Source: Shimia sp. (GTDB lineage: Bacteria > Pseudomonadota > Alphaproteobacteria > Rhodobacterales > Rhodobacteraceae). Taken from it: 64,000 nucleotides of DNA. Position 1 is the stretch's first letter, and each line of letters begins with the position of its first letter. Below are positions 1 to 9,848 of the stretch, in pieces. The stretch is from positions 17,392-81,391 of the forward strand of contig JAAENN010000245.1 of assembly GCA_024224295.1 (NCBI GenBank). Reading direction: 5' to 3'. The position numbers were made by a program, and so were the translations under genes. The notes beneath the pieces were generated by a model that was not told the DNA's origin, did not search any database, and saw only the letters and a program-made list of their open reading frames with translations.

Positions 1-197
1 CCCGGCACGGCAGCGGCGACGATGTCGCCGATATAGGCGCTTGTCCCGGCGCCACAGAACCAAACCTCGTCGGCGTTTTGGGTGGTAATCCAGCTGCGCA
101 ATCCGTCAACATCGAGCGCTTCACCCCAAGCGCGCCAAACGTCGGGCTGTTGGTGGATCTCGCGCCATGTGGCCCAGGTATTCAACGTGGTGCTCAT
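1..197 (-). CDS. SIS-domain sugar-phosphate protein, AgaS-like (partial)
   Basis: Only the first 65 or so codons are inside the window; the gene continues off the left edge. The N-terminus has a tryptophan-rich start (TWATWREIHQQP) followed by WFCGAGTSAYIGDIV, the phosphosugar-binding glycine loop that opens a SIS domain. Such N-termini occur in AgaS/GlmS-like ketose-aldose isomerases or deaminases acting on amino-sugar phosphates. The ATG overlaps the stop of the upstream SIS gene by four bases, so the two are translationally coupled as the last visible genes of the leftward amino-sugar operon. The exact substrate cannot be read from this fragment. Confidence 0.8.
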   Translation of the reverse strand, partial: MSTTLNTWATWREIHQQPDVWRAWGEALDVDGLRSWITTQNADEVWFCGAGTSAYIGDIVAAAVP

Positions 198-1192
198 GTG
201 GTCTGGGTCACTTTCGACAGAGTTTCCGGTGTGTCTGGGTTCAAGCCCATTGCGAGCGCGGTTTCAAGGATGACAGGATAGATCAACGCGAGAAGGTAGG
301 CGGCCGCGGCTGCCGGTTTGATCTCCGTTTTGATCAGGTCGGTCACGCGCAGGCGATGCACGTCGCAGCCTACGTCCCTAAAACGGGCCTCCGCTTGATC
401 CAGGCTTTCCTGGATATCGGCTTGCCCGGTATCGAGGATCAGCACCATCAGCGGGTTGGTCGCCAGTTGTAGCGGGCCGTGCAGCACTTCGGATGCGGAG
501 TAGGCTTCGGCATGCAGGGCGCAGCATTCTTTGAGTTTCAACGCAACCTCATGGGCGGCACCAAATCCGGAGTCGCGACCGATAACAAAGAAGTGGCGGG
601 CGCGCAGGAAGGCCGCACGAAGCGCATCTGATTCTGGCAAGGCAGAGGGGGCTGTGGCCAGAGCTTCTGCGGAGGTTTTGGCGTCATAGTTAGAGTCTAT
701 TCCAGCCAGAAGGGCCATGCCTGCGGCCACAGAACCAACCACGGTTTTGGTGGCGGGAACGGCATTTTCCGGACCCGCGCCAATTGCGATTGTGGCGTCA
801 GCAGCAGCTTCCACTGGACTGTCAGGAATGTTGGTCAGGGCGAGAACTTTGGCCCCACGGGAGGTGGCGCCTTTGGCGCTGCGCACCAGATCTTCGGATG
901 CACCAGACTGGCTCACCACCAGTGCGGCGGCGTTGTCCATGGACACACCTTTGCCAATCGAGAAAACCGAGGGTGGCAGCGATGTCATGGGGACGCCCAA
1001 TTCACGCATGAATTCATAAGACAGGATGTTGGCGGCGGCATCAGAAGAGCCGCGCGCGATGGTGTAGATCGCCTGAACCGCGTCCAGATTTGGCAGCGAG
1101 ACGTCCTGTGTTGCGGTTTTGGCAAAGACGTCGATCGCCTGTGCGCTTTCTTTGGCCATGAGTGCGCCGGGGACTGGGGTGTTCATTGTCAT
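194..1192 (-). CDS. SIS-domain protein, GlmS C-terminal-like (probable glucosamine-6-phosphate deaminase/isomerase)
   Basis: This 332-residue protein has two SIS domains and no glutaminase domain. The first carries ARGSSDAAANIL and VVSQSGASEDLV, the second carries VIGRDSGFGAAHEVALKLKE and EVLHGPL. This is the layout of NagB-II type deaminases and of the isomerase half of GlmS, which act on glucosamine-6-phosphate or related sugar phosphates in the cytoplasm. Without the amidotransferase half it would release rather than add ammonia, which suits a catabolic role; this is inference. The start overlaps the end of the oxidoreductase gene (ATGA), and a second ATG lies two codons in. It sits beside another SIS gene, which may be a paralogue or a partner. 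Confidence 0.85.
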   Translation of the reverse strand: MTMNTPVPGALMAKESAQAIDVFAKTATQDVSLPNLDAVQAIYTIARGSSDAAANILSYEFMRELGVPMTSLPPSVFSIGKGVSMDNAAALVVSQSGASEDLVRSAKGATSRGAKVLALTNIPDSPVEAAADATIAIGAGPENAVPATKTVVGSVAAGMALLAGIDSNYDAKTSAEALATAPSALPESDALRAAFLRARHFFVIGRDSGFGAAHEVALKLKECCALHAEAYSASEVLHGPLQLATNPLMVLILDTGQADIQESLDQAEARFRDVGCDVHRLRVTDLIKTEIKPAAAAAYLLALIYPVILETALAMGLNPDTPETLSKVTQTT

Positions 1193-2325
1193 TCTCGCAA
1201 TCCAAACTTGTCGAATTCGGCCCAGATCGGGGCCATGTTGATCATTTTTCCATCGATACGCGCCTCATCGAGCGCCATCGCGACAAGACCTGCCTCCAGC
1301 GCGTCCACCACGCCTACTGGTAGGGTCTCTGTTTCGCCTTTTAGGAAGGCAACGATGTCATCCACCATCATGTGGTCCGCGCCGTAGTGAGCAGAGGCCC
1401 GGGCGCTGTCCATTTGGGTGTAGTCGTGGTCCGCAATCACCGAGCCGTCACGTGCGGTGGCTTTCAGATAGCCGCGCACAAAATCGCCTTCGGCCATACC
1501 CAAAGCGCCCATCACACAAAAACGGCGGTGCTCGTCTGGCACATTGAGGTTGGTGTGAAACGACAGGGAGGCGCCGCTCTCGTATTGCAGAATGGCCGTC
1601 TGGTAGTCGATGATATCACCGTCCGAGTGGAACGGGTCATCAATGCTCTGCCAGACGCTTTTCTTGCGGTGCATGATTTCGTTTTCAGTGTTTGAGGCGG
1701 GCGCAAACGCCGGAACAAATGATTTGCGCCCGCCGAAGCTCGCGACCTGAGACGGACGCGAGCTTGTCACCATGTTGTAGATGTCGATGTCGTGGCAACA
1801 TTTTTCGAGCATGAAACCGCCGGACCACTGCACCATGCGGCGCCAGTCGCGCATGAAGAATGCGCCGTGGTACGGGGCAATATGTTCGTTGGCCTCCAGC
1901 GAGGTGATGGGGCCAAGCTGATCCAGCACGCGTCGCAGATCGACCATATGCTGCGAATACCGCAACACAAGGCCCACCATGACGCGGTCTGTCCCGTGTT
2001 CCGCCAAGAGTGCGGCCAGTTCCATGGTCTCCCCTTTCGTGGTGACCACAGGTTTTTCGGTAAAGATGCGCACGCCAGCGGCCAGGCCGATCTTGATATG
2101 CTCCAGGTGAAAGCTGTTAGGAGAGCCAACAAAGAAGAGATCTGGGGCGGTTTGGGCCAGCATTGTCTCTATTGTGTCAAACTGTGGCACTTCGGTGCCA
2201 ATCATCTCAAGGTGCGTAGGCTGTGGGTCATAGAACCCGACAAACTCCACCTCTGGCATGGCCTCCTTAAGGATGGAGAGCACATGCCCGGCCCGAAGGC
2301 CTATGCCTGCTGTGACAACGCGCAT
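1189..2325 (-). CDS. Gfo/Idh/MocA family oxidoreductase
   Basis: This is a 378-residue NAD(P)-dependent dehydrogenase-like protein. The N-terminal Rossmann fold starts VVTAGIGLRAGHVL, continues with VGFYDPQ, and has the family motif EKPV near residues 90-95 (FTEKPVVTTKGE). The C-terminal half is the alpha/beta substrate domain, with the metal/substrate histidines in a CCHDIDIY segment. Family members oxidise or rearrange sugars and cyclitols. It lies in the leftward operon between the transporter ATPase and the SIS genes, so it probably processes the imported sugar, but the substrate is unknown. Confidence 0.85.
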   Translation of the reverse strand: MRVVTAGIGLRAGHVLSILKEAMPEVEFVGFYDPQPTHLEMIGTEVPQFDTIETMLAQTAPDLFFVGSPNSFHLEHIKIGLAAGVRIFTEKPVVTTKGETMELAALLAEHGTDRVMVGLVLRYSQHMVDLRRVLDQLGPITSLEANEHIAPYHGAFFMRDWRRMVQWSGGFMLEKCCHDIDIYNMVTSSRPSQVASFGGRKSFVPAFAPASNTENEIMHRKKSVWQSIDDPFHSDGDIIDYQTAILQYESGASLSFHTNLNVPDEHRRFCVMGALGMAEGDFVRGYLKATARDGSVIADHDYTQMDSARASAHYGADHMMVDDIVAFLKGETETLPVGVVDALEAGLVAMALDEARIDGKMINMAPIWAEFDKFGLRE

Positions 2326-2334
2326 GGGAGATCC

Positions 2335-3432
<1,098 letters not shown>

Positions 3433-3521
3433 GGGTCTGTCCGTTTGTCTGAGAAGTTTCGTGAGTGGAGGCACCCCGGGCACGCCGCATCGTTTGGCGC
3501 GCCTGGAGCAGGGAGGAACCC

Positions 3522-4727
3522 TTAGAGGGCGTCGTCGAGCTCTTCAGCTGCGATGGTCACCAGGTTGTCGACAGTGTCATCCTGCAGGATGATGCCTTGA
3601 ACCATGTTGGTGAACACAGATTGCAGCGATTTGAAGTCTTCTACGAGCGGCTCTGGGCCACCTGTAGCGATCGATGCAGTGAAGGTCGGCCAGATGCCGT
3701 CGTTGTAGTATGGGTCTTCTTTACCCAACTTGGTGTAGTCTAGGATCGGTGTCAGACCCCAGCTGCTGTCAAGGTCGTACTGGCTGTCACCGGAGGTGAT
3801 GCGCTGTGCCAGATCATGGGCCAGATCTTCGTGACCGGAACCTTTGAACACCACGATCGAGTCGGTGATCAGGATGGAGCCGCTTTCGCCGGAAGGACCA
3901 GCAGGGATCGGCGCAACGATTTGGTTGATGTCTTCGTTGTGCTGACCGTGACCCCAAGGACCAGTGACGTACATAGCGATCTTGCCGTCGTTGAACAGAT
4001 CACGTAGCTGGCTGCGTTCCCATGCGGTTGGGCCGTCCTGAGCAACGTCTACGAGCTTGCCGTAGAATTCCAGAGTTTCGCGAGTCTCTTTGCTGTCCAG
4101 CATGTTTTTGCCGGTTGCGCCGTCGATCACGGAACCACCGTTGGAATACAGGTAGTTCAGGAACTGGTGCATAGTGTTGTCGAAGTCTTTGCCGGAGAGG
4201 CCAACGCCAGCCACTTCGGTGTTGTCCACAACGCCTTTGGCCATTGCGTACATGTCATCCCAAGTTGCTGGAGCGACACATTCCTGGCCGGATTCTTCCA
4301 CGATGCCACAGTTGATGTAGAGCGCTTTGGTGGAGAAGGCGTGTGGGTAGCCCCACTGGCTACCTTCGATGGTCACAGTGTTCAGAACACCTGGCTGGTA
4401 AGGCGCAGCTGCGTCGATGTTGGCGGAAACGATCAGGTCGTTGTTGGCCAGCTGACGCAGGGTACGGGACCCCATGTAAGCGATTGAGGGTGGATCACCA
4501 GCGGCGGCCAGTGTCAGAGATTTGTCCTGGCATGTGCCCCATGGCACAGCTTCGAGGTTCACGGACACACCTTCGTGGTCTTTCTCAAACTGATCAACAA
4601 CAGCTTGATCCGCTTCGCGGACTTCGCCGCCACACATGATGAAGTGCAGTTCTGTGTCAGCTGCCAGTGCGCCGCTTGCGGCTCCAGACAGAAGGGCTGC
4701 GCCCAATGTGAGTTTCACGAGTTTCAT
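3522..4727 (-). CDS. Extracellular sugar-binding protein of ABC transporter
   Basis: This 401-residue periplasmic solute receptor belongs to the SBP_bac_1 class. It starts at ATG 4727, preceded by a purine-rich GGGAGAGA stretch. The signal peptide is clear (MKLVKLTLGAALLSGAASGALA, cut before ADTEL). The mature part has the ELHFIMCGGEVREADQAVV opening and the GDPPSIAYMGS motif of carbohydrate receptors. It lies after both permease genes and before the ATPase gene, an order less common than receptor first. The ligand is inferred from neighbours (GH20, SIS proteins) to be GlcNAc or a chitooligosaccharide. An in-frame ATG at 4865 is rejected because it would bury the signal peptide. Confidence 0.92.
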   Translation of the reverse strand: MKLVKLTLGAALLSGAASGALAADTELHFIMCGGEVREADQAVVDQFEKDHEGVSVNLEAVPWGTCQDKSLTLAAAGDPPSIAYMGSRTLRQLANNDLIVSANIDAAAPYQPGVLNTVTIEGSQWGYPHAFSTKALYINCGIVEESGQECVAPATWDDMYAMAKGVVDNTEVAGVGLSGKDFDNTMHQFLNYLYSNGGSVIDGATGKNMLDSKETRETLEFYGKLVDVAQDGPTAWERSQLRDLFNDGKIAMYVTGPWGHGQHNEDINQIVAPIPAGPSGESGSILITDSIVVFKGSGHEDLAHDLAQRITSGDSQYDLDSSWGLTPILDYTKLGKEDPYYNDGIWPTFTASIATGGPEPLVEDFKSLQSVFTNMVQGIILQDDTVDNLVTIAAEELDDAL

Positions 4728-4750
4728 AATCTTCTCTCCCTTGGTTGAAC

Positions 4751-5593
4751 TCATTCTTTCACCGCGCCTGCCGTGAGACCGGCGACGAGGTATTTTTGTA
4801 GGAACAGGAAGATGAGCATGACTGGTAGGACGCCTACCAAGGCCGCGGCCATCATCTCGTTCCAAGTCACCGACTGGTAGCCGATGAATTCGAACAGACC
4901 AGCAGGCAGCGGTTGCAGCTCACGAGTCTGGTTGAAGGTAATTGCGAACAGGAATTGTTGGGCATAGGCGCCGATGAAGACGGCGACGCTGACCACGATC
5001 AGGCCAGGCACGGCCAGGGGCAGAACCACGCGGCGCAGAGTGTACATGCGAGATGCACCATCCACAAATGCCGCTTCTTCCAATTCACGCGGAATTTTTT
5101 CCAGGTAAGAGCGCAACAGCCAGATGCCGGTTGGGATCAGGAAGGCCACGCCAGGTACGATCATCGCCCAGTATGTGTTCAAGAGGCCCATGGTGCGCAG
5201 TACGCGATACAGTGGGATCAGCAGAACCGCACCGGTAAACATGTTCACTCCCAAGAAGATGGCGAGGCTCATGTTTTTGAAGGGAAACTCCAGTCGCGCA
5301 TACGCGTAGGCCGCTGGTACCACAAAAACCATTGTGATGACGGTCACCGAGGTTGCGATGAAGATCGAGTTGAAGATGTAACGGCCCAAAAGCGGCACAG
5401 TCACCCACATGTCTTTATAGGCCTGTAGGCTGAAGTCATCCGACCAGAACTGATACGGGCTGCGGAACAGGTGCTCCAGAGGGCGAAGCGACGCCATGAA
5501 CATTTCAAAGAAGGGCAGCAGGATGAAGGTCAGGAAAACAGCGAGAGCCGCGTAGATGCCAACCAGCTGCAGTTTTGTGTAGCGATCCATCAT
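4751..5593 (-). CDS. Carbohydrate ABC transporter permease (MalG type)
   Basis: This 280-residue inner-membrane protein has about six hydrophobic segments and the cytoplasmic EAA loop EEAAFVDGASRMYTLRRVV that docks on the ATPase. It is the MalG-like half of the permease heterodimer. The start follows the stop of the upstream permease gene by one base or overlaps it closely, so the two are translated together. Substrate specificity is set mainly by the binding protein encoded downstream. Confidence 0.93.
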   Translation of the reverse strand: MMDRYTKLQLVGIYAALAVFLTFILLPFFEMFMASLRPLEHLFRSPYQFWSDDFSLQAYKDMWVTVPLLGRYIFNSIFIATSVTVITMVFVVPAAYAYARLEFPFKNMSLAIFLGVNMFTGAVLLIPLYRVLRTMGLLNTYWAMIVPGVAFLIPTGIWLLRSYLEKIPRELEEAAFVDGASRMYTLRRVVLPLAVPGLIVVSVAVFIGAYAQQFLFAITFNQTRELQPLPAGLFEFIGYQSVTWNEMMAAALVGVLPVMLIFLFLQKYLVAGLTAGAVKE

Positions 5594-5594
5594 A

Positions 5595-6530
5595 TCATTT
5601 CGCCCCGTAGCGTTTGTTGATTTTGTTCAGTAAGAACAGGTAGATGAGCGAGAATACAGCCAGCAGGACAACGATAACCACGGCCCGCGCGGCGCCTTCG
5701 CCAAATTTGTAGTTCCCAATCGCAACCTTGTAGGTGTCGATGATCAGGGTGGTGGTCGCGCTGCGTGGTCCACCTTCGGTCAAAATCCAGATGATTTCGA
5801 AGCTGTTGAAGGTGAAAATCGCGGACAGCAACGCCATAGAGACAATCACTGGCATGATCTGTGGAATGGTGATGCGGCGGAAGCGGTACCAACGACCAGC
5901 GCCGTCTACCCATGCGGCTTCATAAAGGTCACGAGACACACCCTGCATCGCGGCAAGGAAGAACAGCGTCACCATCGGTGTGCCAACCCAGACGTCGGTC
6001 ACTACGGCGGAGTAAAACGCGGAAGACTTATAAGCGAGGAATTCAAATGGACCATCGGTGATGCCCAGTTTCATCATCACACCGGACAGAACACCAAAGT
6101 AGCCATTGTAGAGCCACAACCAGCCGATACAGCCAATAGCAACCGGGATCACCCAAGGCGGCATGACCAACACGCGGAACAAGGCGCGGCCTGGGATGGC
6201 AGCATTGAGGAGAGTCGCGCCAATCAAACCCATGATCAGTTTGATGCCTACAGATAGGAACATCCAATAGAAGGTGCGAATGACGGTCTGGTGGAATTTG
6301 CGGCTGTCGGCCAGGTCTTGATAGTTTTCAAGCCCGATGAATTCTTCGCCACCCAAACCAGCATCCATAAAGGATAAGCGGATTGTTTCGGTCAATGGCC
6401 AGGCAACAATCACAGCAATAAAGATCATCGCCGGAGCCACCAGCATCCAGCCGAAAAGATTTTCGGACATGGCGCGTTTGCGGGTGTTGGCGGCTGGTTG
6501 TGATGCCTGTGCGGATAGTTCGGCCATCAA
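5595..6530 (-). CDS. Sugar ABC transporter permease (MalF/UgpA type)
   Basis: This 311-residue permease has a cytoplasmic N-terminal leader of about 25 residues and then six or so membrane segments. Its EAA loop (YEAAWVDGAGRWYRFRRITI) matches binding-protein-dependent sugar permeases. It is the first gene of the leftward operon, and a G-rich ribosome site lies just before the ATG. A second ATG one codon in is equally possible. Its promoter should lie in the 215-base gap shared with the GntR regulator. Confidence 0.92.
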   Translation of the reverse strand: MMAELSAQASQPAANTRKRAMSENLFGWMLVAPAMIFIAVIVAWPLTETIRLSFMDAGLGGEEFIGLENYQDLADSRKFHQTVIRTFYWMFLSVGIKLIMGLIGATLLNAAIPGRALFRVLVMPPWVIPVAIGCIGWLWLYNGYFGVLSGVMMKLGITDGPFEFLAYKSSAFYSAVVTDVWVGTPMVTLFFLAAMQGVSRDLYEAAWVDGAGRWYRFRRITIPQIMPVIVSMALLSAIFTFNSFEIIWILTEGGPRSATTTLIIDTYKVAIGNYKFGEGAARAVVIVVLLAVFSLIYLFLLNKINKRYGAK

Positions 6531-6588
6531 TTTCCCCCCCTTGGTTTCGTGCGGCGAATCAACGAGCGAATCACCGTGTTGAAAATAT

Positions 6589-6717
6589 GGTACCTCAAAA
6601 AGCCCAAAATGCTACCAATATAATACCAAAAACAGGTATGTGAATTTTATTGTTCATTTACAATGCATTGAGATATAATTGGCAAAGGGCACTTGCGTAA
6701 CATTTTTAGATTGGTAC
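6589..6717. promoter_or_regulatory. Candidate GntR operator cluster in the divergent intergenic region
   Basis: The gap between the permease operon and the GntR gene carries several GGTA/TACC half-sites: a GGTACC palindrome at 6589-6594, TACCAA at 6613-6618 and again at 6624-6629 (period 11, one helical turn), an inverted ATACC...GGTAT pair at 6623-6639, and TTGGTAC at 6711-6717. UTRA-type GntR regulators of amino-sugar genes commonly bind TGGT/ACCA-type palindromes. Assignment to this regulator is inference from position. Confidence 0.45.
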
Positions 6718-6745
6718 TGTTTTTTAGACCATGTCAGGAAACCAA

Positions 6746-7501
6746 ATGACAATTTTAGATACGATATTTAGCCCGGAGAGCTGGTATCGCGCTGGCCGCG
6801 GACCGCGCTACCAACAGCTGTATCGCCATATCGCCGCAGAGATTCGAGCGGGACGATTGCAACCAGGGGACCAATTGCCTCCCGAGCGGGATCTGGCGGA
6901 AAAGGCCGACATCAGCCGCGTCACGGTACGCAAAGCTGTATCTCTCTTGGTGGAAGGAAGGTTGATTGAACAAAGGCGCGGCGCGGGTTCCTTTGTGGCT
7001 TCAGATTCGCCAAGGTTGGAGCAGTCTTTGTCAACTCTGGTGTCTTTTACGGAAACCATGCACGCCCGTGGTATGGAGGCGACAAGTGAAGTCCTTGAAC
7101 GCGGCTTGTTCGCGCCAAGTCCAAACGAAATGGTGGCACTCGGGCTTGCTGCACACGACAAAGTTTCGCGTCTCAACCGCTTGCGCAGCGCAGGCGGCAC
7201 ACCCGTTGCCTTAGAGTCCTCTTCATTGCCACGCGACATTCTTCGCAACCCTGCTGAAGTGGGAGCGTCTCTTTACGAGGTTCTTCGCAAAGATGGTTGC
7301 GCCCCAACTCGCGCGATCCAGCGCGTGACTGCATCAAATCTGTCTCCTTCAGAAGCGGAATTGATGAATTTGCCTGAGGGCAGCGCGGTCTTGCAGATTG
7401 TGCGAACAGCCTTTCTCAATTCTGGCCGCCCAATTGAACTTACACGCGGTCTTTACCGCTCTGACATTTACGACTTTGTTTCCGAACTCAGATTGGACTG
7501 A
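6746..7501 (+). CDS. GntR family transcriptional regulator with UTRA domain
   Basis: This 251-residue HutC-subfamily regulator has an N-terminal winged helix (YRHIAAEIRAG, QLPPERDLAEKADISRVTVR) and a C-terminal UTRA effector domain. UTRA proteins bind small ligands such as sugar phosphates and release DNA. I prefer the ATG at 6746, which has AGGAAA six bases upstream; an ATG at 6731 is possible. It is divergent from the transporter operon and two bases upstream of the hexosaminidase gene, so it probably represses both directions and responds to an amino-sugar phosphate. That role is inference. Confidence 0.9.
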   Translation: MTILDTIFSPESWYRAGRGPRYQQLYRHIAAEIRAGRLQPGDQLPPERDLAEKADISRVTVRKAVSLLVEGRLIEQRRGAGSFVASDSPRLEQSLSTLVSFTETMHARGMEATSEVLERGLFAPSPNEMVALGLAAHDKVSRLNRLRSAGGTPVALESSSLPRDILRNPAEVGASLYEVLRKDGCAPTRAIQRVTASNLSPSEAELMNLPEGSAVLQIVRTAFLNSGRPIELTRGLYRSDIYDFVSELRLD

Positions 7502-7502
7502 C

Positions 7503-9284
7503 ATGCACTACAGCAGCCGAATCACGGGCGACACCATCACATGTGTTTTCACACCGGAGCGCGCCCTGACGGCCCCGGTTTTTTGTTTCTCTGGAATGGG
7601 TCCTTTTGAGGCGGTTTCAGGCGGAACAGTGACGCATGCGCTCGGGAGCTATACTGAGATTTCTCTGCCAAATCTGGCGGCGGGTGAGGCCTTTGAACTG
7701 GTGATTCAATATGCTGGTGGCTTTAAGCCGGCCAACCGCGCCTGGTTGCCATTGGGGCCGTATCTGCGGTGCGGAAAAGAGATCATTGAATTGCCCATCC
7801 CCGACTCAGGCTGCCGTCCGCAAGTTTTGCTGGATCTCGGGCCGGTTGAAGGTTTGCCTTTGGTGCCCCAACCGCAGAGTTGGACTGCCTTTGAAGGTGT
7901 TTTGGAAACCTCTGGGTTTGTCTGTGACAGTCCTGCGTTTGAAAGTGTGGCGGCCTTGGCTGCGCGCCGTGGTTGGTCTTTTGTCGGCGATACAGTGGTC
8001 ACAGTTGAGCAGGCAGATTTGCCGGAAGACGCCTATGAGCTGGAGGTGTGCACTGATGGTGTGATCCTGCGTGCCGGCGGCTTTGGTGGCGAGTTTTACG
8101 GCGCGATCACCTTGTTGACCTTGCTGCAGCACGGATCATTTCCCTGTGGTGTGATCAAAGATGCGCCACGGTTTTCCTGGCGGGGGCAGCATTTGGATAC
8201 CGCCCGTCATTACTATGAGCCGCAGACCATTTTGGATCTGCTCGACCTGATGGCGCTGTTGAAATTCAATCGCTTCCATTGGCATTTTGCCGATGATGAA
8301 TCCTTTCGCCTTGAGATCGAGTGTTTTCCGGAGCTTTGGCAGAAAACCGCACTCTGTGGTGAAGGGCATCTGCTGCCAGCGCTGTTCTCCGGCGCCGTGG
8401 AGGCTGGCGGCAGTTACTCCAAGGATACCGCGCGTGCGATTATCGACCATGCCAAGGCACTTAACATCGAGGTGATGCCAGAGATCGAAGTGCCCGCACA
8501 TGCTATTGCGTTGACCCATGTGTTCCCGGACTTGCGCGATCCTAGCGACAATGGGGCTGAGGTCAGTGTACAGGGTTACAAAGGCAACGCGGTGAACCCG
8601 GCGATATCCCGCACCTGGGATGTGCTGGAAGGCATCATGGCCGAGGTTGGGGAATTGTTCCCGTTCAACCACCTGCATCTGGGCTGTGACGAATTGCCGG
8701 AAGGCACCTGGATGGGCAGTCCGTTGGCGCGAGGCTTGATGAAGCGTGAAGGTCTGGAAACCACAGACGATTTGCAGGGCTGGATGATGCAGAGGTTGGG
8801 TGCCAAGGCAGTCGAAAACGGTCAGCGCCCCTGTGCTTGGGAAGAGGCTGCGAAAGGCTCCAACGGCGGGATTGCCAATGGAGCTATCCTGTTCAGTTGG
8901 ACTGGGCAGGGACCGGGTTTGGAAGCGGCCCACAACGGTTATGACGTGGTTATGAGCCCGGCACAGCATGTCTATCTGGATATGGCACACACCGATGACA
9001 AAGATGACTGGGGGGCGAGCTGGGCCGCCTTTGTCTCTCTTACCGACACGATCAATTGGGAGCCGGTACCGGAGTCAGACCTTGTGGAACGCATTATTGG
9101 CGTGCAGGGCACCTTCTGGTCAGAGTTCACCACGCAGGACAATCAACTTTGGCCGATGCTGATGCCGCGTATGTTGGGGGTCAGTTCTAAGGCCTGGCAA
9201 ACAGAGTGCGTCAGCGCGGAAGAATTGATCCGTCTGGCACATGTCTACAACGCGCTGCCTGGGGCAGAGATTTGGACTGGATAA
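7503..9284 (+). CDS. Family 20 glycoside hydrolase (beta-N-acetylhexosaminidase)
   Basis: This 593-residue enzyme has a GH20 TIM barrel. RGQHLDTARHY and FNRFHWHFADDESFRLE mark early barrel strands, and the catalytic Asp-Glu pair is in HLGCDELPEGTW (D396-E397). GH20 enzymes release terminal GlcNAc or GalNAc by substrate-assisted catalysis. No signal peptide is visible, so it is predicted to act in the cytoplasm on imported chitobiose-like sugars. I start at 7503, one base after the GntR stop; an upstream in-frame start would lie inside the regulator gene. It is co-transcribed with that regulator. Confidence 0.92.
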   Translation: MHYSSRITGDTITCVFTPERALTAPVFCFSGMGPFEAVSGGTVTHALGSYTEISLPNLAAGEAFELVIQYAGGFKPANRAWLPLGPYLRCGKEIIELPIPDSGCRPQVLLDLGPVEGLPLVPQPQSWTAFEGVLETSGFVCDSPAFESVAALAARRGWSFVGDTVVTVEQADLPEDAYELEVCTDGVILRAGGFGGEFYGAITLLTLLQHGSFPCGVIKDAPRFSWRGQHLDTARHYYEPQTILDLLDLMALLKFNRFHWHFADDESFRLEIECFPELWQKTALCGEGHLLPALFSGAVEAGGSYSKDTARAIIDHAKALNIEVMPEIEVPAHAIALTHVFPDLRDPSDNGAEVSVQGYKGNAVNPAISRTWDVLEGIMAEVGELFPFNHLHLGCDELPEGTWMGSPLARGLMKREGLETTDDLQGWMMQRLGAKAVENGQRPCAWEEAAKGSNGGIANGAILFSWTGQGPGLEAAHNGYDVVMSPAQHVYLDMAHTDDKDDWGASWAAFVSLTDTINWEPVPESDLVERIIGVQGTFWSEFTTQDNQLWPMLMPRMLGVSSKAWQTECVSAEELIRLAHVYNALPGAEIWTG

Positions 9285-9296
9285 ACAGTGCAAGAG

Positions 9297-9346
9297 AAAT
9301 TGGTGCCCCAATTGCTGGAGATGAGAAATCTTCTGGGCACCAATTT
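9297..9346 (+). terminator. Inverted repeat downstream of the hexosaminidase gene
   Basis: A perfect 12-base inverted repeat (AAATTGGTGCCC at 9297-9308, GGGCACCAATTT at 9335-9346) with a 26-base spacer starts 12 bases after the GH20 stop. There is only a short T run, so it may be a weak terminator or an RNA-stabilising stem. Confidence 0.5.
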
Positions 9347-9384
9347 ACCACCGACATCGGCTTTGCTGTTTGTCCGAATTGCGC

Positions 9385-9412
9385 TTGCGTTCTTTTGGAA
9401 ATCCACTATAAA
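9385..9412 (+). promoter_or_regulatory. Candidate promoter for rpsT
   Basis: TTGCGT at 9385-9390 and TATAAA at 9407-9412 are spaced by 16 bases, about 115 bases before the rpsT start. This resembles a housekeeping sigma-70 promoter and would leave a transcribed leader. Confidence 0.45.
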
Positions 9413-9526
9413 CGGCCGCCATACATGCGCGTGCAGCCCGCTCTGGCTTGATCTGATTCTCTGAAAAGAGAGCCCGTTCGGGACGTAGCACGTAATAAAC
9501 CGTACCGAATTAAAAGGTCTTAGATC

Positions 9527-9790
9527 ATGGCAAATTCGCCCCAAGCAAAAAAACGCGCCCGTCAGAACGAGCGCCGTCTTGAAGTTAACAAAGCGCGTCG
9601 TTCCCGCATTCGTACTTCCATCCGCAAGGTTGAAGAAGCCATCGAGTCTGGCGACAAGGGTGCGGCTTCCGCAGCTCTGAAAGTGGCCCAGCCAGAGCTG
9701 ATGCGCGGTGTCTCCAAAGGTGTTTACCACAAGAATACTGCTGCACGGAAAATGTCCCGCTTGGCAGCACGTGTGAAAGCGCTGGCGTAA
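9527..9790 (+). CDS. rpsT: 30S ribosomal protein S20
   Basis: This 87-residue basic protein has the S20 signature [16 protein letters not shown] at its N-terminus and alternating Lys/Arg helices throughout. The length is that of the family. S20 binds 16S rRNA early in small-subunit assembly. The gene stands alone with its own promoter-like sequence and a strong terminator. A short AAGGT lies upstream of the ATG. Confidence 0.98.
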   Translation: MANSPQAKKRARQNERRLEVNKARRSRIRTSIRKVEEAIESGDKGAASAALKVAQPELMRGVSKGVYHKNTAARKMSRLAARVKALA

Positions 9791-9817
9791 GCCGTACTTC
9801 ACAACGAATTTGGAAAG

Positions 9818-9844
9818 ACGCCGCTGTTTCAGCGGCGTTTTTTT
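9818..9844 (+). terminator. Rho-independent terminator of rpsT
   Basis: ACGCCGCT and AGCGGCGT form an eight-base stem with a five-base loop, followed by a run of seven T. It lies 28 bases after the rpsT stop. The convergent uppP gene ends at 9849. Confidence 0.9.
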
Positions 9845-9848
9845 GCGC

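Noticed and set aside
9285..9526. Possible replication origin near rpsT
   Set aside because: rpsT can lie near dnaA in alphaproteobacteria, but no dnaA gene or cluster of DnaA boxes is visible here.
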